Shown here: one piece after another, positions 16,593-24,235 of the stretch
How positions within the stretch are numbered: position 1 is the stretch's first letter
Layout of the letters: each line of letters begins with the position of its first letter
Assembly: GCA_019748195.1 (NCBI GenBank)
Contig: JAIEPW010000112.1
Coordinates: forward strand, 1-36,474
Direction of reading: 5' to 3'
Source: Bryobacteraceae bacterium
GTDB lineage: Bacteria; Acidobacteriota; Terriglobia; Bryobacterales; Bryobacteraceae
DNA: 36,474 nucleotides
Program-made: the position numbers and the translations under genes
The notes under the pieces: generated by a model
Seen by the model: the letters and a program-made list of their open reading frames with translations, nothing else
Databases searched by the model: none
Told to the model about the DNA's origin: nothing

Positions 16593-18127
16593 AAACCTGG
16601 AAACTTACGATCGAATACGACGGCTCCAAGTACCACGGATGGCAGGAGCAACTGAATGCGCCGCGGACGGTGCAGGGCGCGCTGCGCGACGCGGCTGAGG
16701 ATTACCTGCGGGAAGGGGTGGATATTCAGGGCGCGGGCCGCACGGACGCGGGGGTTCACGCCCTGGGTCAGGTGGCGCATCTGAAAATCCGTGGAACCCG
16801 TGATGTGAATCCGGAGCGGCTGCTGCGGGAGCTGAATGACCGGCTTCCGGCGGATATCGCGGTGCTGGAGGCCGAAGAGACGCCGAACGCGTTCCACGCG
16901 CGGCATCACGCGGTGAACCGCGCGTACCTGTACCAGATCTCGACGCGGAAAACCGCGCTTTCGAAGAAGTTCGTGTGGTGGGTGAAGGAGCCGTTGAATG
17001 TAGATCTGATGTCGCGCGGGGCGGCGATGCTCGCCGGGCGGCACGATTTCGTTTGCTTCCGGCAGAAGGACCCCGCGCGAGCCGACGAGTCGACCATCGT
17101 GGTGGTGGATCGGGCGGAGGTGGATACCGACGACCACCTGGTGCTGTTCCGGGTGGAGGCGTCGCATTTCCTATGGAAGATGGTGCGGCGGCTGGCCGGA
17201 ACGCTGGTGAAGCTGGGCCTGGGCGAGATTACGCTCGGGGAGTTCGAGCAGTTGGTGGAAGGAAAGTGCGATCCCAAGCTCGACGTGGGCGCGTGGACCG
17301 CGCCGGCATCAGGTTTATTCCTGGAGGGCGTGAGCTATCCGGCGTCCGGAGAGGAACTGCCGCCGGCGCCGGCGGGCGAGGAGGAAGGGACATTCCGCAG
17401 GACGCGGGTTCCCGAACCCGGGCCTCGCGAGGAGCGGCGGCCCGGCCGGCGGCCGGTCACGGTGACGCAGGAGAGCGAAGACGAAGGCGGGACGCGGGTG
17501 TGGCGGGACGCGCCGCTGCCGAAGCGGGAGGGGCGGCCGGAGGAACGGCGTCCGGTTCGCGGCGGCGGCCGGGGCGAACCGCGCACCGGGCCGGGCGATC
17601 GCGACCGGCCTCGCGGACCGCGCACCGGGCCTCCGGATCGGCGCGACGAGGGTCGTCCGGCGAAACGGCCGGCTTACGGAAAGGGTCCCGAGGACCGGCG
17701 CGGACCGGTGCGGCCGACACTATCTCCGCGTCCGCCGCGTCCGCCCGAGGATGGCGGTCCAGAGCGGCCGCGCTATGGCAAGGGCCCGAGCTTCGGCGAT
17801 CGCCCGGTGCGGAAGCGGGGACCGGAAGGCCCGCGGACCGGCGATCGCGGCGGATATGGAGACCGCCCGCCCCGTTCCGGAAGCGACCGTCCGCAACGCG
17901 GCGGCTACGGAGATCGTCCCCCCCGCGGCGGAGGGGATCGGCCGGGCTATGGCGACCGGCCGAAACGAGGACCGGCGGGTCCCGGTTCGGGGCGGCCACC
18001 GGCGAAGCGTGGACCGGGTGGTCCGGGTGCGGGGCGGCCTCCGGGAAGGCCCGGGCCGGGGAAGCGAGGTCCGGAGAAACGCGGTCCAGGTAAGCGGGGT
18101 CCGGGAGGACCTCCGCGCGGAAGGTGA
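16589..18127 (+). CDS. truA: tRNA pseudouridine(38-40) synthase TruA with long disordered tail
   Basis: A 512-aa protein. Residues 1-250 are a complete TruA: IEYDGSKYHGWQ, the catalytic GRTDAGVHALGQV (Asp53), FHARHHAVNRAYLYQI, and HFLWKMVRRLAGTLVKLG. TruA makes pseudouridine at positions 38-40 of tRNA anticodon stems. Residues ~251-512 are a low-complexity tail rich in Arg, Pro, Gly, Lys and Asp, with repeated units such as RGGYGDRPPR, GPGKRGP and RPAYGKGP-like pieces, and no predicted fold. Normal bacterial TruA is ~245-270 aa, so the tail doubles it. TTG start at 16589 overlaps the antiporter stop; the GTG of the zinc-ribbon gene overlaps its stop (18124-18127). The tail may bind RNA or drive condensation (inference). 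Confidence 0.93.
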   Translation: MKTWKLTIEYDGSKYHGWQEQLNAPRTVQGALRDAAEDYLREGVDIQGAGRTDAGVHALGQVAHLKIRGTRDVNPERLLRELNDRLPADIAVLEAEETPNAFHARHHAVNRAYLYQISTRKTALSKKFVWWVKEPLNVDLMSRGAAMLAGRHDFVCFRQKDPARADESTIVVVDRAEVDTDDHLVLFRVEASHFLWKMVRRLAGTLVKLGLGEITLGEFEQLVEGKCDPKLDVGAWTAPASGLFLEGVSYPASGEELPPAPAGEEEGTFRRTRVPEPGPREERRPGRRPVTVTQESEDEGGTRVWRDAPLPKREGRPEERRPVRGGGRGEPRTGPGDRDRPRGPRTGPPDRRDEGRPAKRPAYGKGPEDRRGPVRPTLSPRPPRPPEDGGPERPRYGKGPSFGDRPVRKRGPEGPRTGDRGGYGDRPPRSGSDRPQRGGYGDRPPRGGGDRPGYGDRPKRGPAGPGSGRPPAKRGPGGPGAGRPPGRPGPGKRGPEKRGPGKRGPGGPPRGR

Positions 18128-19155
18128 TCAGCCGTTTTCCCTGCCCCGGCTGCGGAGCATCGCTGGTGTTCGATCCCGGCGTCGCGAAGTTGCGGTGCCC
18201 CTATTGCGGGTCCACCGCCGAAATCGGCTCGGAAGCGACGGCGCACATCGAGGAACTGCCCTTCGAGCAGTTTGCCGCGCGCGATCTGGATCTGGTGAAG
18301 CTATCGCCGACGGCGCTTGAGGTCGCCTGCGGGAGCTGCGGATCGGTGACGGAATTCGAGCCTCGGGACGCGGCGGCCGCCTGCCCTTTCTGCGCCGCGC
18401 CGATGGTGATGCAGCCCAAGGCAGCGGATCCCCTGATCGCGCCGGCGTGCGTGCTTCCGTTCGGGATCGAGAAGCGCCAGGCGGACGGGCGGGTGCAATC
18501 CTGGATCGGCGGGCTGTGGTTCGCGCCGAACGATCTGAAGGCGCTGGCGCGGCGCCAGGGCATGACCGGCGTCTACTTGCCGTACTGGACGTTCGACGCG
18601 CGGACCGCGACAGAATGGGTGGGGGAGCGCGGGGAGGTCTACCGCGATCGCAATAACCAGCCGCAGATCCGATGGTCGCGGCGGGAAGGGACGCTGCACC
18701 TGGATGTGGACGACGCGCTGATGCCGGCAACCACGGCGGTGCAGCGCAATTACCTGCACGCGCTGGATCCGTGGCCGCTGGAAAGCATGAAGCCGTACGA
18801 GCCCGCGTACCTGGCAGGCTTCCGGGCGCAGCGTTACCAGATTCCGCTTCCGCAGGCCTGGAACATGACCGGGCAAGAGGTAATCCGGCCGATGATCGAG
18901 GATCAGGTGCGGCGGCAGATCGGCGGGGATCAGCAGCGGGTGCGGGAGTTGAACACGACTTATTCCGACGTGACGTTCAAGCACATCCTGCTGCCGGTGT
19001 GGATCGGCGCTTACCGGTACCAGAGCCGGGTGTATCAGATCGTGGTGAACGCGCAAACGGGCGAAGTGCAGGGGGAGCGTCCGTGGAGTGCAGTGAAGGT
19101 GGCGCTCGCGATTCTGGTTGCTTTGATAGTGTTTTACTTCTTCTGGCGGAATTAG
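18124..19155 (+). CDS. Zinc-ribbon membrane-anchored protein
   Basis: A 343-aa protein with two zinc-ribbon modules at the N-terminus: CPGCG with CPYCG (residues ~7-29) and CGSCG with CPFCA (~71-97). A long middle region contains YLPYWTFDARTATEW, then LLPVWIGAYRYQSRVYQIVVNAQTGEVQGE, and a single C-terminal membrane helix (ALAILVALIVFYFFW). Similar proteins occur widely, often mislabelled as helicase-like or primosomal; function is unknown. Start is GTG overlapping the truA stop. Its last 52 codons are duplicated at 20566-20723. Its stop TAG (19153-19155) overlaps the stop of the GNAT-tail remnant on the opposite strand. Confidence 0.85.
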   Translation: MISRFPCPGCGASLVFDPGVAKLRCPYCGSTAEIGSEATAHIEELPFEQFAARDLDLVKLSPTALEVACGSCGSVTEFEPRDAAAACPFCAAPMVMQPKAADPLIAPACVLPFGIEKRQADGRVQSWIGGLWFAPNDLKALARRQGMTGVYLPYWTFDARTATEWVGERGEVYRDRNNQPQIRWSRREGTLHLDVDDALMPATTAVQRNYLHALDPWPLESMKPYEPAYLAGFRAQRYQIPLPQAWNMTGQEVIRPMIEDQVRRQIGGDQQRVRELNTTYSDVTFKHILLPVWIGAYRYQSRVYQIVVNAQTGEVQGERPWSAVKVALAILVALIVFYFFWRN

Positions 19156-19220
19156 GCCCGGGTCAATTCCTTGTAGAAGACGACCGTATCCTCGAATTCA
19201 CCCGCCGCGGAGCGGCAGAA
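18998..19220. repeat. Left copy of a 223-bp diverged direct repeat (zinc-ribbon 3' end + GNAT 3' end)
   Basis: Aligns without gaps to 20566-20788 at a constant offset of 1568 bp, with about 23 mismatches in 223 positions as I count them. It is continuous with the intact zinc-ribbon gene and ends inside a GNAT-tail remnant. Nearly all differences fall at third codon positions of the two genes that meet here. In the zinc-ribbon part two amino acids differ (A/T and F/L); in the GNAT part one differs (T/A). Confidence 0.9.
19152..19220 (-). pseudogene. GNAT acetyltransferase C-terminal remnant
   Basis: Reads FCRSAAGEFEDTVVFYKEL then TRA and stop TAA on the minus strand, the last 22 residues of the GNAT protein encoded intact at 20720-21208 with one substitution. 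Upstream of it on the minus strand the reading does not match the acetyltransferase and no gene continues, so only the tail is present. It was not under selection as a separate gene, yet its changes are nearly all synonymous. Confidence 0.8.
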
Positions 19221-19269
19221 CCTCAAACTGGTCCTTTCGATGTTTCATGTCTATTTTGTGTTTTTATGC

Positions 19270-19298
19270 TTGACACCTACTGGTGGTTATGGTAACGT
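19270..19298 (+). promoter_or_regulatory. Candidate sigma-70 promoter of the cysteine-rich cassette
   Basis: A perfect TTGACA (19270-19275), a 17-bp spacer and TAACGT (19293-19298), which matches TATAAT at three positions. It sits in an AT-rich stretch 98 bp upstream of the first cassette gene. Consensus matching only; no transcription start is known. Confidence 0.4.
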
Positions 19299-19395
19299 CG
19301 CAGCGAGATGAACAGCATGTTGTTTTGCTGTTTCGGATGACCCTTCAGATCGCCGTCCAGCCGGACGACGAACACCGAATTCAGGAGGTAGAAAT

Positions 19396-19755
19396 ATGCG
19401 AAGCACAATCCTCCTCGTATTGGCTGTGCTCCTCGGCGCAGGTGTCGCTTATGCCCAGTGGTGCTACAGCTGGGGCGATCTCCGAGGCTTTAGAGCGACC
19501 TGTGAGCGTATTTGGGACGAGCAGTGCGGCGCTTACGGTGCAAACGTTTGGTGTCAGGTGTGCGTGTGTGCTGATAATCCCTCCTGCGGCCACACCGGTG
19601 GCCTCAGCCAATATTGTGTGGACGCGTGGAACATGTGCACAAATTGTGGTGCCGGAACCTACTGTGCGCCTGATTCACCGAGGAGGAAACTATGTTACGG
19701 AGATCAGGATACCTTGCTTTCGGTTTCGTTGTCGCATTCTTGCTGGGGGTCTTAG
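19396..19755 (+). CDS. Small secreted cysteine-rich protein
   Basis: A 119-aa protein with a clean signal peptide (MRSTILLVLAVLLGAGVAYA, cleavage likely before Gln21) and a mature part with 13 cysteines: residues 23, 36, 44, 53, 56, 58, 64, 74, 81, 84, 90, 100 and 116. Trp and Tyr are also frequent. The spacing (WCQVCVC, MCTNC) would suit disulfide cross-linking outside the cytoplasm or metal binding. It matches no family I recognise. A strong AGGAGGT (19383-19389) precedes the ATG. The last ~21 codons overlap the next gene in another frame, with the next gene's AGGAGG inside this one, so the original C-terminus may have been nearer residue 98 and a frameshift is possible. Confidence 0.7.
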   Translation: MRSTILLVLAVLLGAGVAYAQWCYSWGDLRGFRATCERIWDEQCGAYGANVWCQVCVCADNPSCGHTGGLSQYCVDAWNMCTNCGAGTYCAPDSPRRKLCYGDQDTLLSVSLSHSCWGS

Positions 19756-20468
19756 GCTTTCACACCCTTGCTCCGAATGTCCGGGCTTCTGACATTATTC
19801 CATTCTCCACAACTTGGCGCACCACCGCTTACGATACGGGGGGGGGCGTCAGACTCGTTCAAACCGGATCAATGTCGCGCCGTAGCGATGGCTCGGAGGT
19901 GATGGTCCGAAACGTACAGCGGCCGGACCAGAATGGAGTAATGTCCCAACGGAACATCATGGATTTTCGTACCAAACAGGAAATTTCGATAGATGAGTTG
20001 ACGGAGTCAACATCGACGGTGCCCATCCCTGAATCGCAATTAGCTGGGTACCAACAAGCGTCCAAATGCGGGAAGTCTCCAGTGGAACGCGAGAAACTGT
20101 TGGGCTATCAAGTAGTCCATATCGCAAAGGACTACGTTCACGGAGACAACACGACCCGCATCGAGGAATGGCAATCACCATCCTTGAGCTGCTACGCTTT
20201 AAAACGAGTAGTTTACCGCCGATCGCAGGATGGTAAGCGGGAAGCAAGAACTGTAACCGAGGTAACGAGTATTGCAGAGGGGGATCCCGCTCCTCAACTC
20301 TTCGAAGTACCATCCAACTATGTTGAGCGAGCACCATCGGCCGTTCGAGACGAATTGAACCGGCGTTATCCAGGCCTCCCGTGCCCTACTTGTCTGCAAA
20401 ATGGCCTTCGGCAGGCGGATTCCGTCTACCATGAACGCCGTAGCCGGGCGGGGTGGGTGGACCGATAG
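19692..20468 (+). CDS. Exported or membrane-anchored protein of unknown function, cassette gene 2
   Basis: A 258-aa protein with an N-terminal hydrophobic signal/anchor (residues ~6-27, GYLAFGFVVAFLLGVLGF) and a beta-rich exported region. Segments include TAYDTGGGVRLVQTGSMSRRSDGS, IMDFRTKQE, a KCGKSPVE patch, WQSPSLSCYALKRVVY and a C-terminal LPCPTCLQNG, giving four cysteines outside. I do not recognise the family; WQSP-x-L-x-C followed by a YRRS strand recurs in uncharacterised soil-bacterial proteins as I remember them. A GAGGAGGAAAC ribosome site sits just before the ATG. It overlaps the cysteine-rich gene by 64 bp and codon use is less G+C-biased than its neighbours. The pair probably act together outside the inner membrane. 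Confidence 0.75.
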   Translation: MLRRSGYLAFGFVVAFLLGVLGFHTLAPNVRASDIIPFSTTWRTTAYDTGGGVRLVQTGSMSRRSDGSEVMVRNVQRPDQNGVMSQRNIMDFRTKQEISIDELTESTSTVPIPESQLAGYQQASKCGKSPVEREKLLGYQVVHIAKDYVHGDNTTRIEEWQSPSLSCYALKRVVYRRSQDGKREARTVTEVTSIAEGDPAPQLFEVPSNYVERAPSAVRDELNRRYPGLPCPTCLQNGLRQADSVYHERRSRAGWVDR

Positions 20469-20477
20469 AGCGAACTT

Positions 20478-20515
20478 GGATGCGCCCATGCATCAATGAG
20501 CGCATCCTTTCTCCT
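20478..20515 (+). terminator. Terminator-like hairpin at the end of the cassette
   Basis: GGATGCGC (20478-20485) pairs perfectly with GCGCATCC (20500-20507) around a 14-nt loop, followed by TTTCTCCT. It begins 10 bp after the stop of the second cassette gene. The stem is short and the T-run weak, so efficiency is uncertain. Confidence 0.4.
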
Positions 20516-20565
20516 CAGTTAGGCAGTCTAAGAGGGGGATTATGTTGAGCAGGTGCTAATTTCGC

Positions 20566-20723
20566 TGTGGATCGGCACCTACCGCTATCAGAGCCGGGTG
20601 TATCAGATCGTGGTGAACGCGCAGACGGGAGAAGTGCAGGGGGAGCGTCCCTGGAGCGCGGTGAAGGTCGCGCTGGCGATTCTAGTCGCTTTGATCGTGT
20701 TTTACTTCCTCTGGCGAAACTAG
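20566..20723 (+). pseudogene. Zinc-ribbon protein C-terminal remnant
   Basis: Encodes the last ~52 residues of the zinc-ribbon protein, from WIGTYRYQSRVYQIVVNAQ to the membrane helix and stop TAG, with two amino-acid differences from the intact gene at 18124-19155. Upstream the frame meets a stop at 20529-20531; the few residues between (VEQVLISL) may be a more diverged continuation. No start or zinc ribbons are present, so it cannot make the protein. Confidence 0.8.
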
Positions 20724-20788
20724 GCGCGGGCCAATTCCTTGTAGAAGACCACGGTGTCCTCGAACTCACCCGCCGCGGAGCGGCAGAA
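20566..20788. repeat. Right copy of the 223-bp diverged direct repeat
   Basis: Partner of 18998-19220. It contains a zinc-ribbon 3' remnant and the 3' end of the intact GNAT gene, meeting in overlapping stop codons (CTAG, 20720-20723), the same arrangement as in the left copy (TTAG). This copy is continuous with the complete acetyltransferase gene. Confidence 0.9.
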
Positions 20789-21208
20789 GCGCGGGATGAC
20801 GCCGGCTTCGGTCCAGCCGAGCCTGCGGTACATCGATTCCGCGAGATCGCCGCGCTTGGTGTCCAAAACCAGCAAGGTGCGGCCGAGTTCGAGCGCCCAG
20901 TCCTCGACAGCGTTCATCAGGGCGCGGCCGATGCCCTGCCCTCGCGCGGAGCGCAGCACCAGCAGCTTCTGCACTTCAGCCCGATGAGGCGCATTGGGCT
21001 TCCAGGCGAGTTCGAGTTGGACGGAGCCGACGAGGCGTCCGTCGAGGAACGCGCCCAGGATTTCGCGCCCGCGCCAGAAGTCCACCGCGACTTCATGGGA
21101 AAGAGGCGGCAGGAAGCCGATGGAGGCTCCACTTTCCGCGGCGTCGATGAGCAGCCGGGCGAGATCGTCCAAATGATCGCCGGTGGAGATGCGCCGGATC
21201 TCGAGCAT
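20720..21208 (-). CDS. GNAT family N-acetyltransferase
   Basis: A 162-aa protein with a complete GNAT fold: an N-terminal IRRISTGD strand and LARLLIDAAESGASIGF helix, a LVGSVQLEL strand, VQKLLVLRSARGQGIGRAL (motif A, acetyl-CoA pyrophosphate loop R-x-x-G-x-G/A) and a TLLVLDTKRGDLAESMYRRLGW motif B. It transfers an acetyl group from acetyl-CoA to an unknown amine; the GASIGFL region recalls small-molecule acetyltransferases acting on antibiotics or polyamines, with no specificity readable. ATG at 21206-21208. It diverges from the DinB-like gene with only 26 bp between start codons. The C-terminal 22 codons are duplicated at 19152-19220. Confidence 0.9.
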   Translation of the reverse strand: MLEIRRISTGDHLDDLARLLIDAAESGASIGFLPPLSHEVAVDFWRGREILGAFLDGRLVGSVQLELAWKPNAPHRAEVQKLLVLRSARGQGIGRALMNAVEDWALELGRTLLVLDTKRGDLAESMYRRLGWTEAGVIPRFCRSAAGEFEDTVVFYKELARA

Positions 21209-21234
21209 GATTCTTCTATGTTGTAATCGAAAAC

Positions 21235-21774
21235 ATGAGCCGGATGGTGCTGGAGGCGATTGAGATTGAATATCGGCGGTATCGCGACATGGGCGCGGGC
21301 GGGATCCGGCAACTGGACGACGCCCAGCTTTGCGATCGCGGCGGGGGCGGGAACAACAGCGTGTGCATGCTGGTGCGGCACATCTCCGGGAACTTCGCCA
21401 GCCGCTTCACGGATTTCCTGACGGCGGACGGCGAGAAGCCGTGGCGGGACCGCGAATCGGAGTTCGATCCCACGCCGCTGACCAAGGCCGAGATCGAGGA
21501 GCGGTGGAACCGCGGCTGGGGCGTGCTCTTCGGCGCGCTGGAGGAACTTACCGACGCGGATTTGGGGCGCCCGGTGACCATCCGGGGGCAGCAACTGACG
21601 GTGATGGAAGCGTTGCAGCGCAGTTTGGCGCACGTAGCGTATCACGTGGGACAGATTCTCTATATCGGCAAGAGCCTGCTGGGCGAGGACTGGAAATATC
21701 TCACCATCCCGCCGGGGCAATCGGCTTCCTACAACCGGAATCCGACGCTGGAGCGCAGCGCCGCGAAGATCTAG
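21235..21774 (+). CDS. DinB-like / DUF1572 family protein
   Basis: A 179-aa four-helix-bundle protein. The expected metal ligands are visible: His49 in VRHISGN, and His133 and His137 in LAHVAYHVGQI. This H-...-H-x-x-x-H pattern belongs to the DinB/YfiT superfamily, and the LLGEDWKYLTIPPGQS end is typical of DUF1572. Some superfamily members are thiol-dependent transferases (for example using bacillithiol or mycothiol); the reaction here is unknown. It converges on the ABC permease gene with stop codons overlapping in CTAG (21771-21774). Confidence 0.85.
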   Translation: MSRMVLEAIEIEYRRYRDMGAGGIRQLDDAQLCDRGGGGNNSVCMLVRHISGNFASRFTDFLTADGEKPWRDRESEFDPTPLTKAEIEERWNRGWGVLFGALEELTDADLGRPVTIRGQQLTVMEALQRSLAHVAYHVGQILYIGKSLLGEDWKYLTIPPGQSASYNRNPTLERSAAKI

Positions 21775-23375
21775 GCGGCGATGGGCCCGTCGTTCTTGGA
21801 GAGCGCCTCGATCATAATCTCCTTGCGCTCTTCCGCGGCCCTCAGGGCCGAGTCCATGGAAACGTAGTACACCAGCCCGGCGATCAGCAGGTCGACGGCG
21901 AGCACGATGTAGAACGCCTGGCCGGAATCGAAGGCGTAGCGGGCTCCGTAAGCCAGCAGGACCGGAATCGACGCCAGGGGGTAGAGCAGCAGCAGGACCA
22001 TCTGCATCCGCCCGGAGGAAGCGTTCCGGAACGAGTTGGACGGGTTCACGGCGCGCGCCATGTGAATGGAAGTTACGTTGCCCAGGCCGATCAGGAAAAC
22101 GCTGAGCACGGCCGTGACGGCGAACGCCTCGCCGATTTTGGCGGCGGTGAGGGGCAGGCGCAGCAATGCGCAGGCGGTGGTGATGGCCACGATTTCCGCC
22201 ACCACGAAGAAAAACGCGGTGAGATTCTTGGCCACCAGCACGGTGGAGAACTTCACCGGCATCACGAAGTAGACCTGAGCGGCGGCGCGATCGAAGCCGA
22301 AGGCGTTCCAGAAGCAGACATCGCCCAGCAGCAGCAGGGAGTAGACGCAGATGAAGATCAGCGAGTTGGAGCTTTCCCCGCTCCCGGTGGTGCGCAACAT
22401 GGGGACCCAGATGAGCAGCCCGAAGGTGAAGCCCATCAGGAAGACCATGCGGAAGCGCGGGGCACGCGCGAGGAAGCGGATTTCCTTTTCGATCAGCGCG
22501 GCCAGGGGATCGGGGAAGAAACGAGACGGGAGGCGGAAGAGGTGCTCGTTCCAGCGGTCGGATTTGCGAGGCGTGGCGCGGGACGCGCCGGCGGCCTGGC
22601 TGTCAAAACGGAGCGTTCGCCGGAACTGGGACCAGGCGAACCAGTAGGAGAGGACCACCCAGCCGGCGAGGCTGAGCACCGCGACGGCGGAGAAGTTCGC
22701 CTGGGCGAGAGACGCCGTGGCGTTCCACGGCAGAAACTGGATGGGAGCGCCTTCCACCACGAAGCGAATGCGATCCCGGTTCTCCGGGTCTTGGAGGCCG
22801 AGGAGCACGAGTTGCGGCAGGGCCGCGGCGAGCACCAGGACCAGGAAAACGATTTCCCGAATGCGCCGCCGCGCCAGCAGGCGCGCGATCAGGTCGCGCA
22901 GGCCGGCCGAGACCAGCAGGTTGAAGACGATGAAGACGGGAATCACCAGCGGTCCCCACCAGGCCACCGTTGCATTCAGGGCGAGTCCGATGCCGATGCC
23001 GCAGGTCACCAGCAGCATTTCGATGCTGGTGGTGAGGCGCAGGACCACCTCGGCCGTGAACAACTCAGCATGGGTGATGGGATAGACGACCAGTTTCTTC
23101 AGCTCGAGCGAAGCGCCGGTAGCCATCATCAGAATGGGGATCACCTGCCAGTAGAGGAAGGAGAGGAGGAGCACGCCCGGCAGCGCGCGCAGAAGCGTTC
23201 CGGCCTCGGGATCGGCGTAGAGGGTGGCGGCGACGGCGGCGGCGACGGTCCAGCCGCCGTACCAGATGGCGGAAACGATCAGGGTGAGGATGAGGCCGCC
23301 TCGCGCGTTGCGGGGATAGAAATTGCGCAGGGTCCGCCATTGCGCCCAGAGGATCGCGGAGAGGTGGGGAGGCAT
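21771..23375 (-). CDS. ABC exporter permease
   Basis: A 534-aa membrane protein with ~12 hydrophobic segments, of the large ABC-2-like permease type. The N-terminal half starts MPPHLSAILWAQWRTLRNF and has PITHAELFTAEVVLR; a second half has LIEKEIRFLARAPRFRMVFL and AQVYFVMPVKFSTVLVAKN, the two short amphipathic stretches expected to contact the ATPase. ATG at 23373-23375 is only 2 bp after the stop of the ATPase gene. The pair forms a single exporter of unknown substrate. The longer frame to 23525 is a shadow of the ATPase gene. Confidence 0.85.
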   Translation of the reverse strand: MPPHLSAILWAQWRTLRNFYPRNARGGLILTLIVSAIWYGGWTVAAAVAATLYADPEAGTLLRALPGVLLLSFLYWQVIPILMMATGASLELKKLVVYPITHAELFTAEVVLRLTTSIEMLLVTCGIGIGLALNATVAWWGPLVIPVFIVFNLLVSAGLRDLIARLLARRRIREIVFLVLVLAAALPQLVLLGLQDPENRDRIRFVVEGAPIQFLPWNATASLAQANFSAVAVLSLAGWVVLSYWFAWSQFRRTLRFDSQAAGASRATPRKSDRWNEHLFRLPSRFFPDPLAALIEKEIRFLARAPRFRMVFLMGFTFGLLIWVPMLRTTGSGESSNSLIFICVYSLLLLGDVCFWNAFGFDRAAAQVYFVMPVKFSTVLVAKNLTAFFFVVAEIVAITTACALLRLPLTAAKIGEAFAVTAVLSVFLIGLGNVTSIHMARAVNPSNSFRNASSGRMQMVLLLLYPLASIPVLLAYGARYAFDSGQAFYIVLAVDLLIAGLVYYVSMDSALRAAEERKEIMIEALSKNDGPIAA

Positions 23376-23377
23376 GG

Positions 23378-24154
23378 CTAGAGCCAGTCCAGCGTTTCGA
23401 CGGCGCGATCGACGCCGACGGCGCGCACGAACATATCCTCCAGGCTCTCGCTGCCGCTGCGGAGCTCGCGGGTGACGCCGTTCATCACCAGTTTGCCCTG
23501 ATGGATGATGGCCACGCGATCGCAAAGGCGTTCCACCACTTCGAGGACATGGGAGGTGAGGAAAATGGTGGCGCCGTTGCGGACCTGATCGAGCAGCAGA
23601 TCCTTCATCAAGCGCGCGCCCACCGCGTCGACGCCTTCAAACGGCTCGTCCATCAGGAACAACTGCGGCCGGTGGATGAGGGAGGCGGCCATGGCGACGC
23701 GTTTGCGCATCCCCTTGGAGTACTCGCCGATGAGCTTGCGCTGGGCGGTGTCGAGTTCGAAGAGGCGGAGGAGTTCGCCGGTGCGCTCACGCGCCACGTC
23801 GCGCGGAAGGTTGTACATGCGGCCCACGAATTCCAGGAATTCGGCGCCGGTGAGATGGTCGAACAGCAGGGATTCATCGGGCACGAGGCCGATGCGTTTG
23901 CGGATCTCGACCGCCTGGTCCGGCATGGGCATGCCAAGCAGATGGATGGTTCCGGAAGTAGGGGGCGCCAGGCCCATCAGCATCTTGATGGTGGTGGTTT
24001 TGCCGGCTCCGTTGGGGCCGAGGAAACCGAAGAAGCAGCCTCGGGGAACCACCAGGTCGAGTCCGTCGACGGCGGCTTTTTCGCCATAGAGCTTGCGGAG
24101 GTTGCGCACCTCGATGGCAGGAGTATGCTCGGAGATGGCGGCGGCGTCCGACAC
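23378..24154 (-). CDS. ABC transporter ATPase
   Basis: A 258-aa nucleotide-binding subunit with Walker A GPNGAGKTT (residues ~46-54), Q-loop region VPDESLLFDHLT, signature YSKGMRKRV, Walker B LFLMDEP and the switch His in LTSHVLEVVE. It resembles NatA/CcmA-type exporters. The start is set at GTG 24152-24154 (VSDAAAISEH): the frame continues to 24262 but that extension runs through the palindromic control region of the divergent toxin-antitoxin operon and adds residues with no ABC character. It is followed by the permease gene with a 2-bp gap, one operon. Confidence 0.88.
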   Translation of the reverse strand: MSDAAAISEHTPAIEVRNLRKLYGEKAAVDGLDLVVPRGCFFGFLGPNGAGKTTTIKMLMGLAPPTSGTIHLLGMPMPDQAVEIRKRIGLVPDESLLFDHLTGAEFLEFVGRMYNLPRDVARERTGELLRLFELDTAQRKLIGEYSKGMRKRVAMAASLIHRPQLFLMDEPFEGVDAVGARLMKDLLLDQVRNGATIFLTSHVLEVVERLCDRVAIIHQGKLVMNGVTRELRSGSESLEDMFVRAVGVDRAVETLDWL

Positions 24155-24206
24155 TTGCTTTATCGTACTGTAGTCGCGCGGTTTGGAGCGTCCTGGGGCA
24201 ACGGCG

Positions 24207-24235
24207 TTGCGCGGGGGTTTACCAAGTAGTAAAGT
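24207..24235 (+). promoter_or_regulatory. Candidate promoter of the RES toxin-antitoxin operon
   Basis: TTGCGC (24207-24212), a 17-bp spacer and TAAAGT (24230-24235). The spacer contains the whole left arm of the inverted repeat. A start of transcription near 24242 would leave a very short leader. Both boxes are only partial matches to consensus. Confidence 0.35.

Larger units (their letters stand above)
19221..20565. mobile_element. Lower-G+C two-gene cassette between diverged direct repeats
   Basis: The 1.35 kb between the two repeat copies is clearly poorer in G+C than its surroundings: 19231-19290 has only 22 G/C of 60 and 20101-20160 has 31 of 60. It carries a promoter-like site, two exported-protein genes with strong ribosome sites and a terminator-like hairpin, so it looks like a self-contained expression unit. 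No transposase, integrase or short inverted ends are present. Acquisition together with a flank from a related genome is the favoured reading. A strain-chimeric assembly is an alternative. Confidence 0.6.

Noticed and set aside
17391-18246. Minus-strand frames over the truA tail
   Set aside because: Low-complexity antisense of the repetitive tail; no start or ribosome site support.
21330-23381. 683-codon plus-strand frame
   Set aside because: Antisense to the ABC permease and out of frame with the DinB-like gene; Gln/Glu/Gly/Arg-rich with no fold pattern.
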